Positions 52,567 through 61,247 of a stretch of 64,000 nucleotides of DNA are shown here, in pieces. Position 1 is the stretch's first letter, and the number at the start of each line of letters is the position of its first letter. The translations under genes and the position numbers were made by a program. The DNA is from an uncultured Bacilli bacterium. Its GTDB lineage: Bacteria > Bacillota_I > Bacilli_A > RF39 > UBA660. The notes below the pieces were generated by a model, which worked only from the letters and a program-made list of their open reading frames with translations, had not been told where the DNA came from and ran no database searches. Where the stretch lies: NCBI GenBank assembly GCA_910584655.1, contig CAJUBJ010000003.1:124001-188000 (forward strand), given 5' to 3'.

Positions 52567-52595
52567 TGAAAAGTTAATAGCTTTAATGATATACT
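52566..52595 (+). promoter_or_regulatory. Promoter of the YfhO pair
   Basis: TTGAAA, 18-base spacer, TATACT with an upstream TGa. Confidence 0.6.
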
Positions 52596-52632
52596 TTTTT
52601 TATAGTAAGTTTATGATTCGGGGGCAGTAAAT

Positions 52633-54993
52633 ATGAAAATAAAAAGTAATTTAAAAAATTTAGTATTCTATTTTATTGTTGTGGCGTTAGTATCTTTTAT
52701 TTTTTTTCTATCTTTGAAAATTATGAATGTTTTTCCTTTTGGAAATATAGAATTGGCTAAATGTGATGGACTTTATCAATATAAAGCAATTTTATATAAT
52801 TTTGTTATGTCTATAAAAGAAGGAACTATTAAATCTTTTAATTTTTTTAATGGTTTAGGAAATCCAACAATATTTAATTATTTATATTATTTGGCTAGTC
52901 CAATTAATCTTGTTGGAATTTTCTTTAACAATCCTGATTCTATTTATCTTTCAGTGATATTTGTAAAAACATTATTTACTTCAATTTGTGCTTTATTTTA
53001 TTTTAAAAAAAGATTGAATAATAATATATTGTCTTTAATATGTTCATTATCTTATACATTTTGTGGTTGGTATTTAGCTTATTATTTTAATATGATGTGG
53101 CTTGATTCATTTATGATTTTTCCATTACTTCAGTATGGTCTTGAAGAATTAATGGAGAATAATAAGTGTTATGTTTATATATTTTCACTAGCTTATATCA
53201 TGATATCTAATTTTTATATGGCTTTTATGGTATGTATATATATTTTTATTTATTATATGTTTAATATTATTATTAAAAAGGATAAATACATAAATAAGAT
53301 AAAGAATTTTCAATTAATAATGTTTTCAACAATTATAACTTGTCTTTTATGTTCGTTTACAATTTATGCAACATATTCGAGCTTTTTAAAGATGGGAATA
53401 TATGTAAATAGTCCTGATATTGATTTGACTTATTTAACTGTTTTTGGTTTTATAAAATCATTTTTTTGTGGTAATGTTTCAACAAATATTTCTTTATATG
53501 ATGAAGTTGTTCCTAACATTAGTGTTAATGTTATATATTTAATTAGTTTATTATATTTTTTTATTAATAAAGATATTAGATTAAAAGATAAAATTACTAC
53601 TTTTATTTCATTAATTTTTATTATTATAGTTATTTCTTCTAAACAAATGAATTATTTAATCAATTGCTTTCATATGCCAGTAAGTTATAATTTTAGATAC
53701 TCTTTTATAGTATGTTTTTATATTTTGATGATATTTATAAAAAACTATAAAACTTTTAATGGTATGATTGATTTTAAAGTTTATTTTATTAATTTTTTAT
53801 TAGCTATTTTATTAGTTATAAATTTTTGTTTAGGTAATATATCTTTGAATATTTTTATTTTTAATATGGTATTTTTGATTTCTTATACAATTTTAATTGT
53901 TTTATATAGTAAAAATGTTATATATAAGGTTTTATTTTTAATGGTTACAGTTATAGAATTAATAGTTGGTTTTTCTATGGTATTAGATAATAATCATGTT
54001 ATAAGAGAATATGAATTTAACCATAAAGGTAATATAGAAAATAGAACATATTTATCAAGTGGTTTGTTAGTAAATGATAATTTATATTCTTTTACTAATA
54101 CAATAGAGACATTTTCTTCTATGCAATATAATAATGTAATTCCTTTTTTGGATAATATTGGATGTTATACAGATTTAAAAGCTAATATTTATGCTTGTAA
54201 TGAAAATCCAGTATTTTCAATGTTATTTAATGTTGAAAATGATTATACATTACCTAAAATTTATGCGGTTAAGAAAAGTATTTTTGATTATGATTATTCT
54301 TCTAATAATTTTGTTGATAATTTAAATAACTTAGTTCTTGGTATGTCTGGGATAGATGATATAATTATCGAAGAAGTACTAGAAGGAAATAATGATGGAT
54401 TATTAAAGTATTATAATATAAGAGAAGATAGGGATTATATTGTTATGTATCCAGAAAATGTGAAATATATTAAGATAAATGATAATGTTTATGCTTATTC
54501 TTTAAGTGATATTCCTGATAAGTATAGGGGACTTAATTTAACTACAGAAATTAATAATATAAAATCTGGGTATATGACTCTTTCTGTCGGTGATGAGATA
54601 GAGATATTATATGATGACAATGATGATAATTTTAGTTTATATTACGTTGATATATTTAAATTAGATCAACTTTATGATTATCTAAAAGGAAATTCGATTT
54701 ATTATGATAAATATTCAGATAATTTTTTTGAAGGAAATATTGAAGTAGATGAAGACGAAATTATATTTAGTACTATTCCTTATGACAAAGATTGGAGTAT
54801 ATATGTAGATGGTAGTAAAGTAGAATCATCTTCATTAGATTTGGCTTTATTAATTTCTAATTGTAATGCAGGAAAGCATAAAATAAAGGTTGAATATAAA
54901 GAAAATTGGACTATTTCAAATATAATATCAATTGTAACTTTATTTGGAATATTAATAGGGTTTAAGATTAGAAAATATAATATTGGAGGTTAA
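52633..54993 (+). CDS. YfhO-family multi-pass membrane protein (2)
   Basis: 786 residues, same architecture as the protein encoded at 33209: the first loop KCDGLYQYKAILYNFVMSIKEGT with its acidic motif, then YTFCGWYLAYYFNMMWLDSFMIFPLLQYGL, about 12 helices. An external domain ends IIFSTIPYDKDWSIYVDGSKVE. A GT-C glycosyltransferase role is proposed for the family. Paired with a further paralogue three bases downstream. Confidence 0.8.
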   Translation: MKIKSNLKNLVFYFIVVALVSFIFFLSLKIMNVFPFGNIELAKCDGLYQYKAILYNFVMSIKEGTIKSFNFFNGLGNPTIFNYLYYLASPINLVGIFFNNPDSIYLSVIFVKTLFTSICALFYFKKRLNNNILSLICSLSYTFCGWYLAYYFNMMWLDSFMIFPLLQYGLEELMENNKCYVYIFSLAYIMISNFYMAFMVCIYIFIYYMFNIIIKKDKYINKIKNFQLIMFSTIITCLLCSFTIYATYSSFLKMGIYVNSPDIDLTYLTVFGFIKSFFCGNVSTNISLYDEVVPNISVNVIYLISLLYFFINKDIRLKDKITTFISLIFIIIVISSKQMNYLINCFHMPVSYNFRYSFIVCFYILMIFIKNYKTFNGMIDFKVYFINFLLAILLVINFCLGNISLNIFIFNMVFLISYTILIVLYSKNVIYKVLFLMVTVIELIVGFSMVLDNNHVIREYEFNHKGNIENRTYLSSGLLVNDNLYSFTNTIETFSSMQYNNVIPFLDNIGCYTDLKANIYACNENPVFSMLFNVENDYTLPKIYAVKKSIFDYDYSSNNFVDNLNNLVLGMSGIDDIIIEEVLEGNNDGLLKYYNIREDRDYIVMYPENVKYIKINDNVYAYSLSDIPDKYRGLNLTTEINNIKSGYMTLSVGDEIEILYDDNDDNFSLYYVDIFKLDQLYDYLKGNSIYYDKYSDNFFEGNIEVDEDEIIFSTIPYDKDWSIYVDGSKVESSSLDLALLISNCNAGKHKIKVEYKENWTISNIISIVTLFGILIGFKIRKYNIGG

Positions 54994-54996
54994 GAT

Positions 54997-57501
54997 ATGA
55001 AAAAAAATGTAGTAATTTATTATATTAAAGCTTTTTTTACAGGGATTATATTATTGTTGATAATGTCAACGATATCTAATTGTGTCCCATTTGGAAAGTA
55101 TTTATATAATAATGTTGATTCCTTTTATATGTATCCACAATTACTTGTTCATTCTATTAGAACATTATTTGATGGTAATTTCTTTTATAATTTGAATTCG
55201 TTTTTGGGAAGTGATTTTTATAATGTTAGAACTTTATATATGAATAGTCCTCTTAATTTACTAATTATATTTTTTAAAAATTCAAATGTTTTTAGCTTTT
55301 ATACTTTTTTAATTTATTTAAGAACAGGACTTTCAACACTTACTATGTGTGTGTATTTAAATTCTATTTCTAAAGATAAATATAAATGGAAACAAATTTT
55401 GTTTGGCTTATTTTATACTTTTTCAAGTTTTGGAATTGCATATTCGGTACATATTATGTGGATGGATTGCTTTATTTTGTTACCATTAGTTATATTGGGA
55501 TTAGATAGACTTATTGAAAAAGATAAAATTGGAGTTTATATTTTTTGTTTAACTTTATCAATATTAATTAATTTTTATATAGGTTTTACAGTATGTATTT
55601 TTTCATTTTTATATTTTATTTATAAGTGTTATGTAACTGATAATTTTAAACTTAAAGTTATAAAAAGTTTTGTAATAAGTAGTTTATTGTGTGGTTTAAT
55701 GTCGTGTATAGTTTTAATACCACAAGTCTATAGTCTTATGGCTGGTAGAGGTAATACATTTAGTTTAGAAGCATTAAAAGGAATAAACTGGTTTACTCTT
55801 TTAACCTTACCTGTAAATTTTGTAACAGGGACATTTTCAAGTTATGATGTTTTAAGTGATGGTGGAGTTTTAGTTTATTCTACAGTATTGGTATTAGTAA
55901 TGAATATACTTTATTATTTTAATGATAATATTGATAAAAGAAGTAAAAAAGGAGCTTTAATATTTACATTATTTTTTATTATTTCATTTAATTTGAAGTT
56001 TATTGATTATACTTGGAATATGTTTCAAAAACCCGTATGGTTTGCTCATAGATATGCTTTTGTTTTTGTTTTCTTTTTCATTGTAATTGCGTTTAAAAAT
56101 TTGGAAAAATTAAGTGGTGTAAGGATAGATACTAAAAAAATAAATATTATATTAATAATATTTTCTTTATTGATATTTTTATCATTTACATTTAAAGCAA
56201 AAACAATGGAAGTTAGTAGACATTATATTTATTCTTTATATTTTAGTCTCATTTTATTAATTGTGTATTTTCTATTTTTTCAAAAGAAGTATTTTAAATA
56301 TTTAATGTTAGTATTTGTTTTATTGGAACTTGGTTTTAATGGATATAATATATTTTGTGAAAATACTTCTTATACTATGGATGATGTTAGAGATTATACA
56401 GAAGCTGGTAATTATATTCAAGATTTAAAAGAAATTGATAATACATTTTATAGAACAGTAATTCCTAATACAGGAGCAAATGATTCTATGCTTTATAATT
56501 ATTATTCTACTTCAATGTTTTCTTCGTCATATAATGAAAATACTAGATATTTTTTAAAAGAAGATGTTGATTATATTACTGATAATATAAATAATATGTT
56601 TAGTACTTATGAAAATCCTAGTTTATTATCTTTATTTGGAATTAAGTATGTTGTTGGTAATAGTGAATATTATGAAAAGATTGATGATAATATATTTTAT
56701 AATGATAAAGTATTAAGTATAGGATTTGTAGTTCCTGGTAAAATAGATAATATAGGATTTGAAGAAAATAATCAATATTATAATATTAATCAAATCTATA
56801 GTTTATTGTTAAAAGAGAATGTAAATATATTTGAAGATGTTAAAGTTGATGATTATGTTGTTGAAGGGTATTTAGATGAATTTGATACTGAAAAATATAA
56901 GATTACTTATTCTTTTGTAGTAGCTAGTGAGGGAGTTATTGTTCCTAATAGAAGTGACTTGTTTGAGTATTTTGTTATAAAGATAAATGATGATGTGTAT
57001 GACAATAGAAAAGATAAAGTTACTATAAAGTATAGTGATTTATTATATTATTTAGAGGAAGGTGATAAGGTAGAAATTGAAATTAATGTTTTAAAGAGAA
57101 GGGCTGAAGATTTTAAAGATCTTTCCTTTGATTGTTTTGGAGTTAAGATATTAGATGAAATTAAATTTCAAGAAGCTATAAATAAATTACAAAGTTATAG
57201 TTGCTTAGAGAATATTACAACTGATGATTCAGTTTTATCTGGTAGTGTTAAGAGTAATGGTGGAACTTTGTTTATTTCGATTCCATATTTAGATACATTT
57301 AAGATATATGTGGATGGAGAAAAGGTTGATTATTATAAAATTTTTGATACCTTTATTGGTATTGATATACCAGAAGGAGAACATAATGTTGTAATAAAAT
57401 ATATACCAAAAGGTTTTATTTTTGGTATGATCTTAAGCTTAATTGGTTTGTTAATTACTTTAGTTTATTTTAAATTAAAAAAGTGTAATATTAAAGTATA
57501 A
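54997..57501 (+). CDS. YfhO-family multi-pass membrane protein (3)
   Basis: 834 residues. NVDSFYMYPQLLVHSIRTLFDGN is the counterpart of the acidic loop, followed by YTFSSFGIAYSVHIMWMDCFILLPLVILGL. The end reads LFISIPYLDTFKIYVDGEKVD. It is more diverged than the other two. With the preceding gene it lies between tadC and the pilin genes, so surface-glycan or pilin glycosylation is a possible role (inference). Confidence 0.75.
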   Translation: MKKNVVIYYIKAFFTGIILLLIMSTISNCVPFGKYLYNNVDSFYMYPQLLVHSIRTLFDGNFFYNLNSFLGSDFYNVRTLYMNSPLNLLIIFFKNSNVFSFYTFLIYLRTGLSTLTMCVYLNSISKDKYKWKQILFGLFYTFSSFGIAYSVHIMWMDCFILLPLVILGLDRLIEKDKIGVYIFCLTLSILINFYIGFTVCIFSFLYFIYKCYVTDNFKLKVIKSFVISSLLCGLMSCIVLIPQVYSLMAGRGNTFSLEALKGINWFTLLTLPVNFVTGTFSSYDVLSDGGVLVYSTVLVLVMNILYYFNDNIDKRSKKGALIFTLFFIISFNLKFIDYTWNMFQKPVWFAHRYAFVFVFFFIVIAFKNLEKLSGVRIDTKKINIILIIFSLLIFLSFTFKAKTMEVSRHYIYSLYFSLILLIVYFLFFQKKYFKYLMLVFVLLELGFNGYNIFCENTSYTMDDVRDYTEAGNYIQDLKEIDNTFYRTVIPNTGANDSMLYNYYSTSMFSSSYNENTRYFLKEDVDYITDNINNMFSTYENPSLLSLFGIKYVVGNSEYYEKIDDNIFYNDKVLSIGFVVPGKIDNIGFEENNQYYNINQIYSLLLKENVNIFEDVKVDDYVVEGYLDEFDTEKYKITYSFVVASEGVIVPNRSDLFEYFVIKINDDVYDNRKDKVTIKYSDLLYYLEEGDKVEIEINVLKRRAEDFKDLSFDCFGVKILDEIKFQEAINKLQSYSCLENITTDDSVLSGSVKSNGGTLFISIPYLDTFKIYVDGEKVDYYKIFDTFIGIDIPEGEHNVVIKYIPKGFIFGMILSLIGLLITLVYFKLKKCNIKV

Positions 57502-57505
57502 ATAC

Positions 57506-57534
57506 TTGAAATATTATTTTTGGGATAGTATAAT
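57506..57534 (+). promoter_or_regulatory. Strong promoter of the pilin-like operon
   Basis: TTGAAA, exact 17-base spacer, TATAAT; GAAGGAG precedes the first start. Confidence 0.7.
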
Positions 57535-57572
57535 TAAACTATAAAATAAAATAGAAGGAGAAATGATAATAT

Positions 57573-57845
57573 ATGAAAGAGGCAACAGGTGAATTAAATA
57601 TGACTGTTATTACAGTTGTTGCTATTGCAGCTGTAGGTTTATTATTTACAATATTTGTATGGCCAAATATTCAAGCTAACTTAGCATTAAGTACTGCTTG
57701 TTCAAATGTTAATAGTAAAGGAAACTATAATACAGCTAGTGGTGCTTTGACTGGTTCTGGAACTGAAGGTCAAATTAACTGTGCTAACTTTACTTGTACA
57801 GTATTTTATGAAGGTAAATCATACTCTAGAGAATGTAGAGGATAA
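57573..57845 (+). CDS. Small pilin-like protein (1)
   Basis: 90 residues starting MKEATGELNMTVITVVAIAAVGLLFTIFVW. A hydrophobic helix begins 11 residues in, as in mature type IV pilins. The remainder is short with four Cys (two in NCANFTC) and beta-like strands. A possible cleavage after G6 lacks the usual E at +5 and is not convincing. Two following genes share the MKEA start. It is probably the major subunit given the strong promoter and first position (inference). Confidence 0.6.
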   Translation: MKEATGELNMTVITVVAIAAVGLLFTIFVWPNIQANLALSTACSNVNSKGNYNTASGALTGSGTEGQINCANFTCTVFYEGKSYSRECRG

Positions 57846-57874
57846 TTTTTAAATTAGAAAACAGGTGATATAAT

Positions 57875-58120
57875 GTGAAAGAAGCTATGGGAGATTTAAA
57901 TACATCTGTAATTGTTCTTGCGGCCGTTGCATTGCTATCGGCTGTTTTCTTTATGGTTATATGGCCAATGGTTAGACAAGGCTTTAAAGAAGAAGCAAGA
58001 TGTTCAGATGCTGTATGTGATTCTGGATATATAAGTGGTGGAGAAAATGAAGGAATGGCTTCATGTTATAATCCACAAGATAGCGGTAAAACTATTTTTT
58101 ACTGTCCTTTTAGAGGGTAG
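57875..58120 (+). CDS. Small pilin-like protein (2)
   Basis: 81 residues with a GTG start, since AGGTGA lies seven bases upstream and the ATG just before runs into a stop. MKEAMGDLNTSVIVLAAVALLSAVFFMVIW is nearly the same opening as the previous gene; the exposed part has four Cys (CSDAVC, CYNPQ, FYCPF). Confidence 0.6.
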   Translation: MKEAMGDLNTSVIVLAAVALLSAVFFMVIWPMVRQGFKEEARCSDAVCDSGYISGGENEGMASCYNPQDSGKTIFYCPFRG

Positions 58121-58128
58121 GTGTACTA

Positions 58129-58677
58129 ATGAAGGAAGCTATTGGTGGGGCTTGGATTTATTTAATCGTTTTGGTTTTTATTGCTGTTTTTACTTGCTTT
58201 GTAAGTATTACTACTAATTATTCAAGGTGTTATCGTATTAAAGATGAAATTATTAATACTATTCAATATTATAGAGGTGTCAACGAGGATAGTATTGGTA
58301 AGATAAATGAATACTTGAATGGAATAGGTTATTCAGCAACAGGAGATTGTCCTGAAGATGCATCTATAAATAGTGCTTGTTGGCATAGATTTAATACGGG
58401 ATCTAAAGATATTGATAGGTATGGTTCAGGAACAAATTATTGTATTGCTAAACATTCACTTGTTAATACTGGTGTTACTTCATCTGATGGTACAGTTAGT
58501 TCAACTATTAAAGGACCAATTGGACATGTTAATAGCGCTTATTATTATGTTGCTGTGTTTTTTAAGTTAGATTGGCCAGTATTAAGATCAATTTTTAGAA
58601 TAACTATAACTGGAGAAACTTCTTTAATTTATCTTCCAGAAGATGGTTATGATATTATGACAGATGATGTATGTTAA
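58129..58677 (+). CDS. Pilin-like protein (3)
   Basis: 182 residues starting MKEAIGGAWIYLIVLVFIAVFTCFVSITTNY, a pilin-like N-terminal helix with a longer exported domain (four Cys; IDRYGSGTNYCIAKHSL; YYYVAVFFKLDWPVLRSIFRITITGET). The last segment parallels the next gene (YKVRLFYKFELPVLTEFLSVRVDGMT), so the two are paralogues. Probably a minor pilin. Confidence 0.6.
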   Translation: MKEAIGGAWIYLIVLVFIAVFTCFVSITTNYSRCYRIKDEIINTIQYYRGVNEDSIGKINEYLNGIGYSATGDCPEDASINSACWHRFNTGSKDIDRYGSGTNYCIAKHSLVNTGVTSSDGTVSSTIKGPIGHVNSAYYYVAVFFKLDWPVLRSIFRITITGETSLIYLPEDGYDIMTDDVC

Positions 58678-58696
58678 AAGAATGAGAGTGGTGTAG

Positions 58697-59254
58697 ATGA
58701 AAAATAGTATATCAAGCATATGGTTACTTGGAATAATAATAGTATTTATTTTGATTTTTGCATGTTATATTACAGTAACTATAAGTTATACCTCTTCATT
58801 TAAAATGAAAAATGAAATGTTGCATATAATTGAAAAACATAAAGGTTTTACTGATAGTGTTGGTTCTAGTCAGTCTTCTAAAGTAGGTAGTGGTAGTGTT
58901 ATAGGAAATGTTGGAGCTTTTCAAACAATAAATCTTTATCTGCTTGGAAACGCTTATACTGCTAAAGGAGAATGTCCTAAATCTGATGAGGGTATGTGGT
59001 ATGGTGTTAAAGATTTAGTTTACAAAGAAAGTTTGAGCTCTGGTAACTTTGAAGCAGCTAAAGCAAGTGAAAAATATTATTATTGTGTAGCTAAGTTTGA
59101 ACAAAAAAATGAAACTTATTATAAAGTTAGATTATTTTATAAATTTGAGTTGCCAGTATTAACTGAATTCTTATCGGTTAGAGTTGATGGTATGACTAAT
59201 GGAATTAGAAGACCAGAAACAGATACGCTTACAGCAAATTCTGATTTATATTAA
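58697..59254 (+). CDS. Pilin-like protein (4)
   Basis: 185 residues starting MKNSISSIWLLGIIIVFILIFACYITVTISYTSSFKMKNEML, paralogue of the preceding gene by its N-terminal helix and its RLFYKFELPVLTEFL segment. It has three Cys (one in the membrane segment). A GAGAGTGGTG ribosome site precedes the ATG. Confidence 0.6.
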   Translation: MKNSISSIWLLGIIIVFILIFACYITVTISYTSSFKMKNEMLHIIEKHKGFTDSVGSSQSSKVGSGSVIGNVGAFQTINLYLLGNAYTAKGECPKSDEGMWYGVKDLVYKESLSSGNFEAAKASEKYYYCVAKFEQKNETYYKVRLFYKFELPVLTEFLSVRVDGMTNGIRRPETDTLTANSDLY

Positions 59255-59274
59255 AAAGAGGGGAGAAATATTAA

Positions 59275-60363
59275 ATGAATGTTATTGTATCGAATAAATA
59301 TTCAGCTATGTTATCTAGTTTAAGTACTAAAATAGATTTGATAAAGACAATTGATGGAGAATTTCAAGTAGATGATTTAATAGCACAATTTGATAATTTC
59401 TTCTTTAATAAGATGATTTTAGATATTACTGCGGTATCAGGATATCAAGATATATCTCAAATTCAAAGGTTATCCTTTGGAATGGATATGTCAAAAATAA
59501 TATTATTATTAGATGATTCTCAGGTTGTAAATTCACCACAATATTTGTCTGAATTAGTATCTATGGGAATATATAATTTTACAAGAAATATAGATGCTAT
59601 TGCATATTTAATAGATAATCCAAATACATATAAAGATGTTGCACAATTCCATTTACTTGGTTCTTCTGCTCCTATGGGTGGAGGGCAGATGCAACAACCA
59701 CAAAGTGGTGGAAGAGGTATGTTTGGATTTAATCAACAAGCTTCTAATGAAAGATCATTTATTAATACTAGTGCAATGATGCCAACAATGGGTGGAACAA
59801 GGGTAATAGGTATTAAAGATTTAACTGATCATGCAGGTGCAACGACTTTACTTTATATGTTAAAAAAACAATTATCAGAGCATTACTCAGTTTTAGGATT
59901 AGAATTAGATAAAAATGATTTTCTGTTTTTTAACGATCCTGATTTAAAAAGTGTAAGTAGTAGAGAGTTGTCTTCAATTATTAATAATCCTATTAATAAT
60001 TATAATATTATTTTAATTGATATAAATGATAGTGCAGAGGAAGCTAATTGTACTGAAATGTTATATTTGATTGAGCCTTCTACTTTGATGCTTAATAAAT
60101 TAATTAGAAGAGATAGAAATATTTTAGATAAGATGAGAGGAATGAAAGTAATACTTAATAAGAGTTTACTAGATGCTTCAGATGTAAGAGATTTTGAGGG
60201 GGAAGCAAGATGTAGTGTTTTCCATAATATTCCTCCTTTAGATGATAAGAAAGACAAACATAGAGTGTTAGATGAATTGTTAAATAAGCTTGGTTTTGAT
60301 AAAAATAGACCTTCTGGTGGAGAAAATAGGGCTGCTAGATTGTTTGGTATTGTAAAAGAATAA
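59275..60363 (+). CDS. TadZ/CpaE-like protein with degenerate P-loop
   Basis: 362 residues. About 1-125 is a receiver-like alpha/beta domain (KMILDITAVSGY; KIILLLDDSQVVNSPQYL). A Gln/Gly-rich linker (about 130-165) leads to a MinD/ParA-like half where the Walker region is VIGIKDLTDHAGATTLLYML. The first Lys and the GK-T of MinD-type motifs are absent. TadZ locates the Tad apparatus in the cell. The missing P-loop Lys implies no ATP hydrolysis. Last gene of the pilin operon. Confidence 0.65.
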   Translation: MNVIVSNKYSAMLSSLSTKIDLIKTIDGEFQVDDLIAQFDNFFFNKMILDITAVSGYQDISQIQRLSFGMDMSKIILLLDDSQVVNSPQYLSELVSMGIYNFTRNIDAIAYLIDNPNTYKDVAQFHLLGSSAPMGGGQMQQPQSGGRGMFGFNQQASNERSFINTSAMMPTMGGTRVIGIKDLTDHAGATTLLYMLKKQLSEHYSVLGLELDKNDFLFFNDPDLKSVSSRELSSIINNPINNYNIILIDINDSAEEANCTEMLYLIEPSTLMLNKLIRRDRNILDKMRGMKVILNKSLLDASDVRDFEGEARCSVFHNIPPLDDKKDKHRVLDELLNKLGFDKNRPSGGENRAARLFGIVKE

Positions 60364-60371
60364 AGAAAAAC

Positions 60372-60400
60372 TTGACAGATTTAATAAATTTAAATACAAT
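60372..60400 (+). promoter_or_regulatory. Promoter of the first VirB2-like gene
   Basis: TTGACA, exact 17-base spacer, TACAAT. Confidence 0.7.
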
Positions 60401-60432
60401 TATATTATGAAACGAAGGAGATGTGGATTTTT

Positions 60433-60753
60433 ATGTTATTAGGTGCAATAAATTTTTGTACTAAAACAAAGTCAATTTGGATTTTAGTTGGTAAGATTTT
60501 AAGTGTTTTTAAAATAGTTATACCTATTTTAGTTATAGTATTTGGTATGATTGATTTAGGTAAAGCAGTAGTTGCAAGTAAAGATGACGAAATCAAGAAA
60601 GCCGCTAAAGCATTGATGATGAGATGTATTGCAGGTGTAGTAATTTTCTTTATTCCTACAATTGTTGGTTTTGCATTTAGTTTAGCAGATGGATTTAATT
60701 CTGATGGTGATTATTCTGTTTGTGAAGCATGTATTACTAAAGGAACTTGCTAA
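60433..60753 (+). CDS. VirB2/TrbC-like small membrane protein (1)
   Basis: 106 residues from the ATG at 60433; the ATG at 60421 abuts the AAGGAG site and is too close. Two to three hydrophobic helices (about 15-36 and 56-80) flank a basic loop (KDDEIKKAAKALMMRC), and the C-terminus has paired Cys (CEACITKGTC). The arrangement resembles VirB2/TrbC pilins or holin-like subunits of type IV secretion systems. The next gene is a diverged relative. Confidence 0.5.
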   Translation: MLLGAINFCTKTKSIWILVGKILSVFKIVIPILVIVFGMIDLGKAVVASKDDEIKKAAKALMMRCIAGVVIFFIPTIVGFAFSLADGFNSDGDYSVCEACITKGTC

Positions 60754-60769
60754 TAAATTAAAATTATTA

Positions 60770-60806
60770 TAAAAAGATGATATTTGTTTTAATATCATTT
60801 TTTTTG
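60770..60806 (+). terminator. Intrinsic terminator
   Basis: GATGATATT, loop tgtttt, AATATCATT and a long T run. A new extended -10 promoter begins directly after. Confidence 0.85.
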
Positions 60807-60815
60807 TGTTATAAT
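60807..60815 (+). promoter_or_regulatory. Extended -10 promoter of the second VirB2-like gene
   Basis: TGTTATAAT; no good -35 because the terminator occupies that region. Confidence 0.5.
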
Positions 60816-60837
60816 TTTTGATATATGAGGTGTTTTT

Positions 60838-61236
60838 ATGTATAAAAAAATATTGCTTATGGTTATAGTTGTTTTAGGGGCTTTTTTTATAGTAAATACT
60901 AGAGTTGAGGCTTATAGCAATGATGTAATTTATAGTTTATCTGAGCAAAGTGATTGTAATAGTTTATTAGGTGATCCTAAAAAAGATGGTACTTTTGCTA
61001 ATTTTTTGCAACAAATTTTTAAAATAATGGGGTATGCTGCTCCTTTGTTGTGTTTTGTTTTATCAGTGTTTGATTTTGTTAAAGCTACTGCTAGTCAAGA
61101 TAAAGATGCATTAATGAAAGCTGTTAAAAGAACAAGTAAGAGAATTGTACTTGCGATTGTGTTGTTCTTTTTACCAACTTTAATTAATTTCTTGTTCCCA
61201 TTACTTGGTTGGTATGGTACTTGTGGAATAGAATAG
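60838..61236 (+). CDS. VirB2/TrbC-like small membrane protein (2)
   Basis: 132 residues with a signal-like N-terminus (residues 1-21, ending NTRVEAYS). Two further helices flank a basic loop (KDALMKAVKRTSKR) as in the preceding gene, and IVLAIVLFFLPTLINFLFPLL matches GVVIFFIPTIVGFAF there. GAGGTG precedes the ATG. It shares an operon with the VirB6-like gene. Confidence 0.5.
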   Translation: MYKKILLMVIVVLGAFFIVNTRVEAYSNDVIYSLSEQSDCNSLLGDPKKDGTFANFLQQIFKIMGYAAPLLCFVLSVFDFVKATASQDKDALMKAVKRTSKRIVLAIVLFFLPTLINFLFPLLGWYGTCGIE

Positions 61237-61247
61237 GGTGATATACT

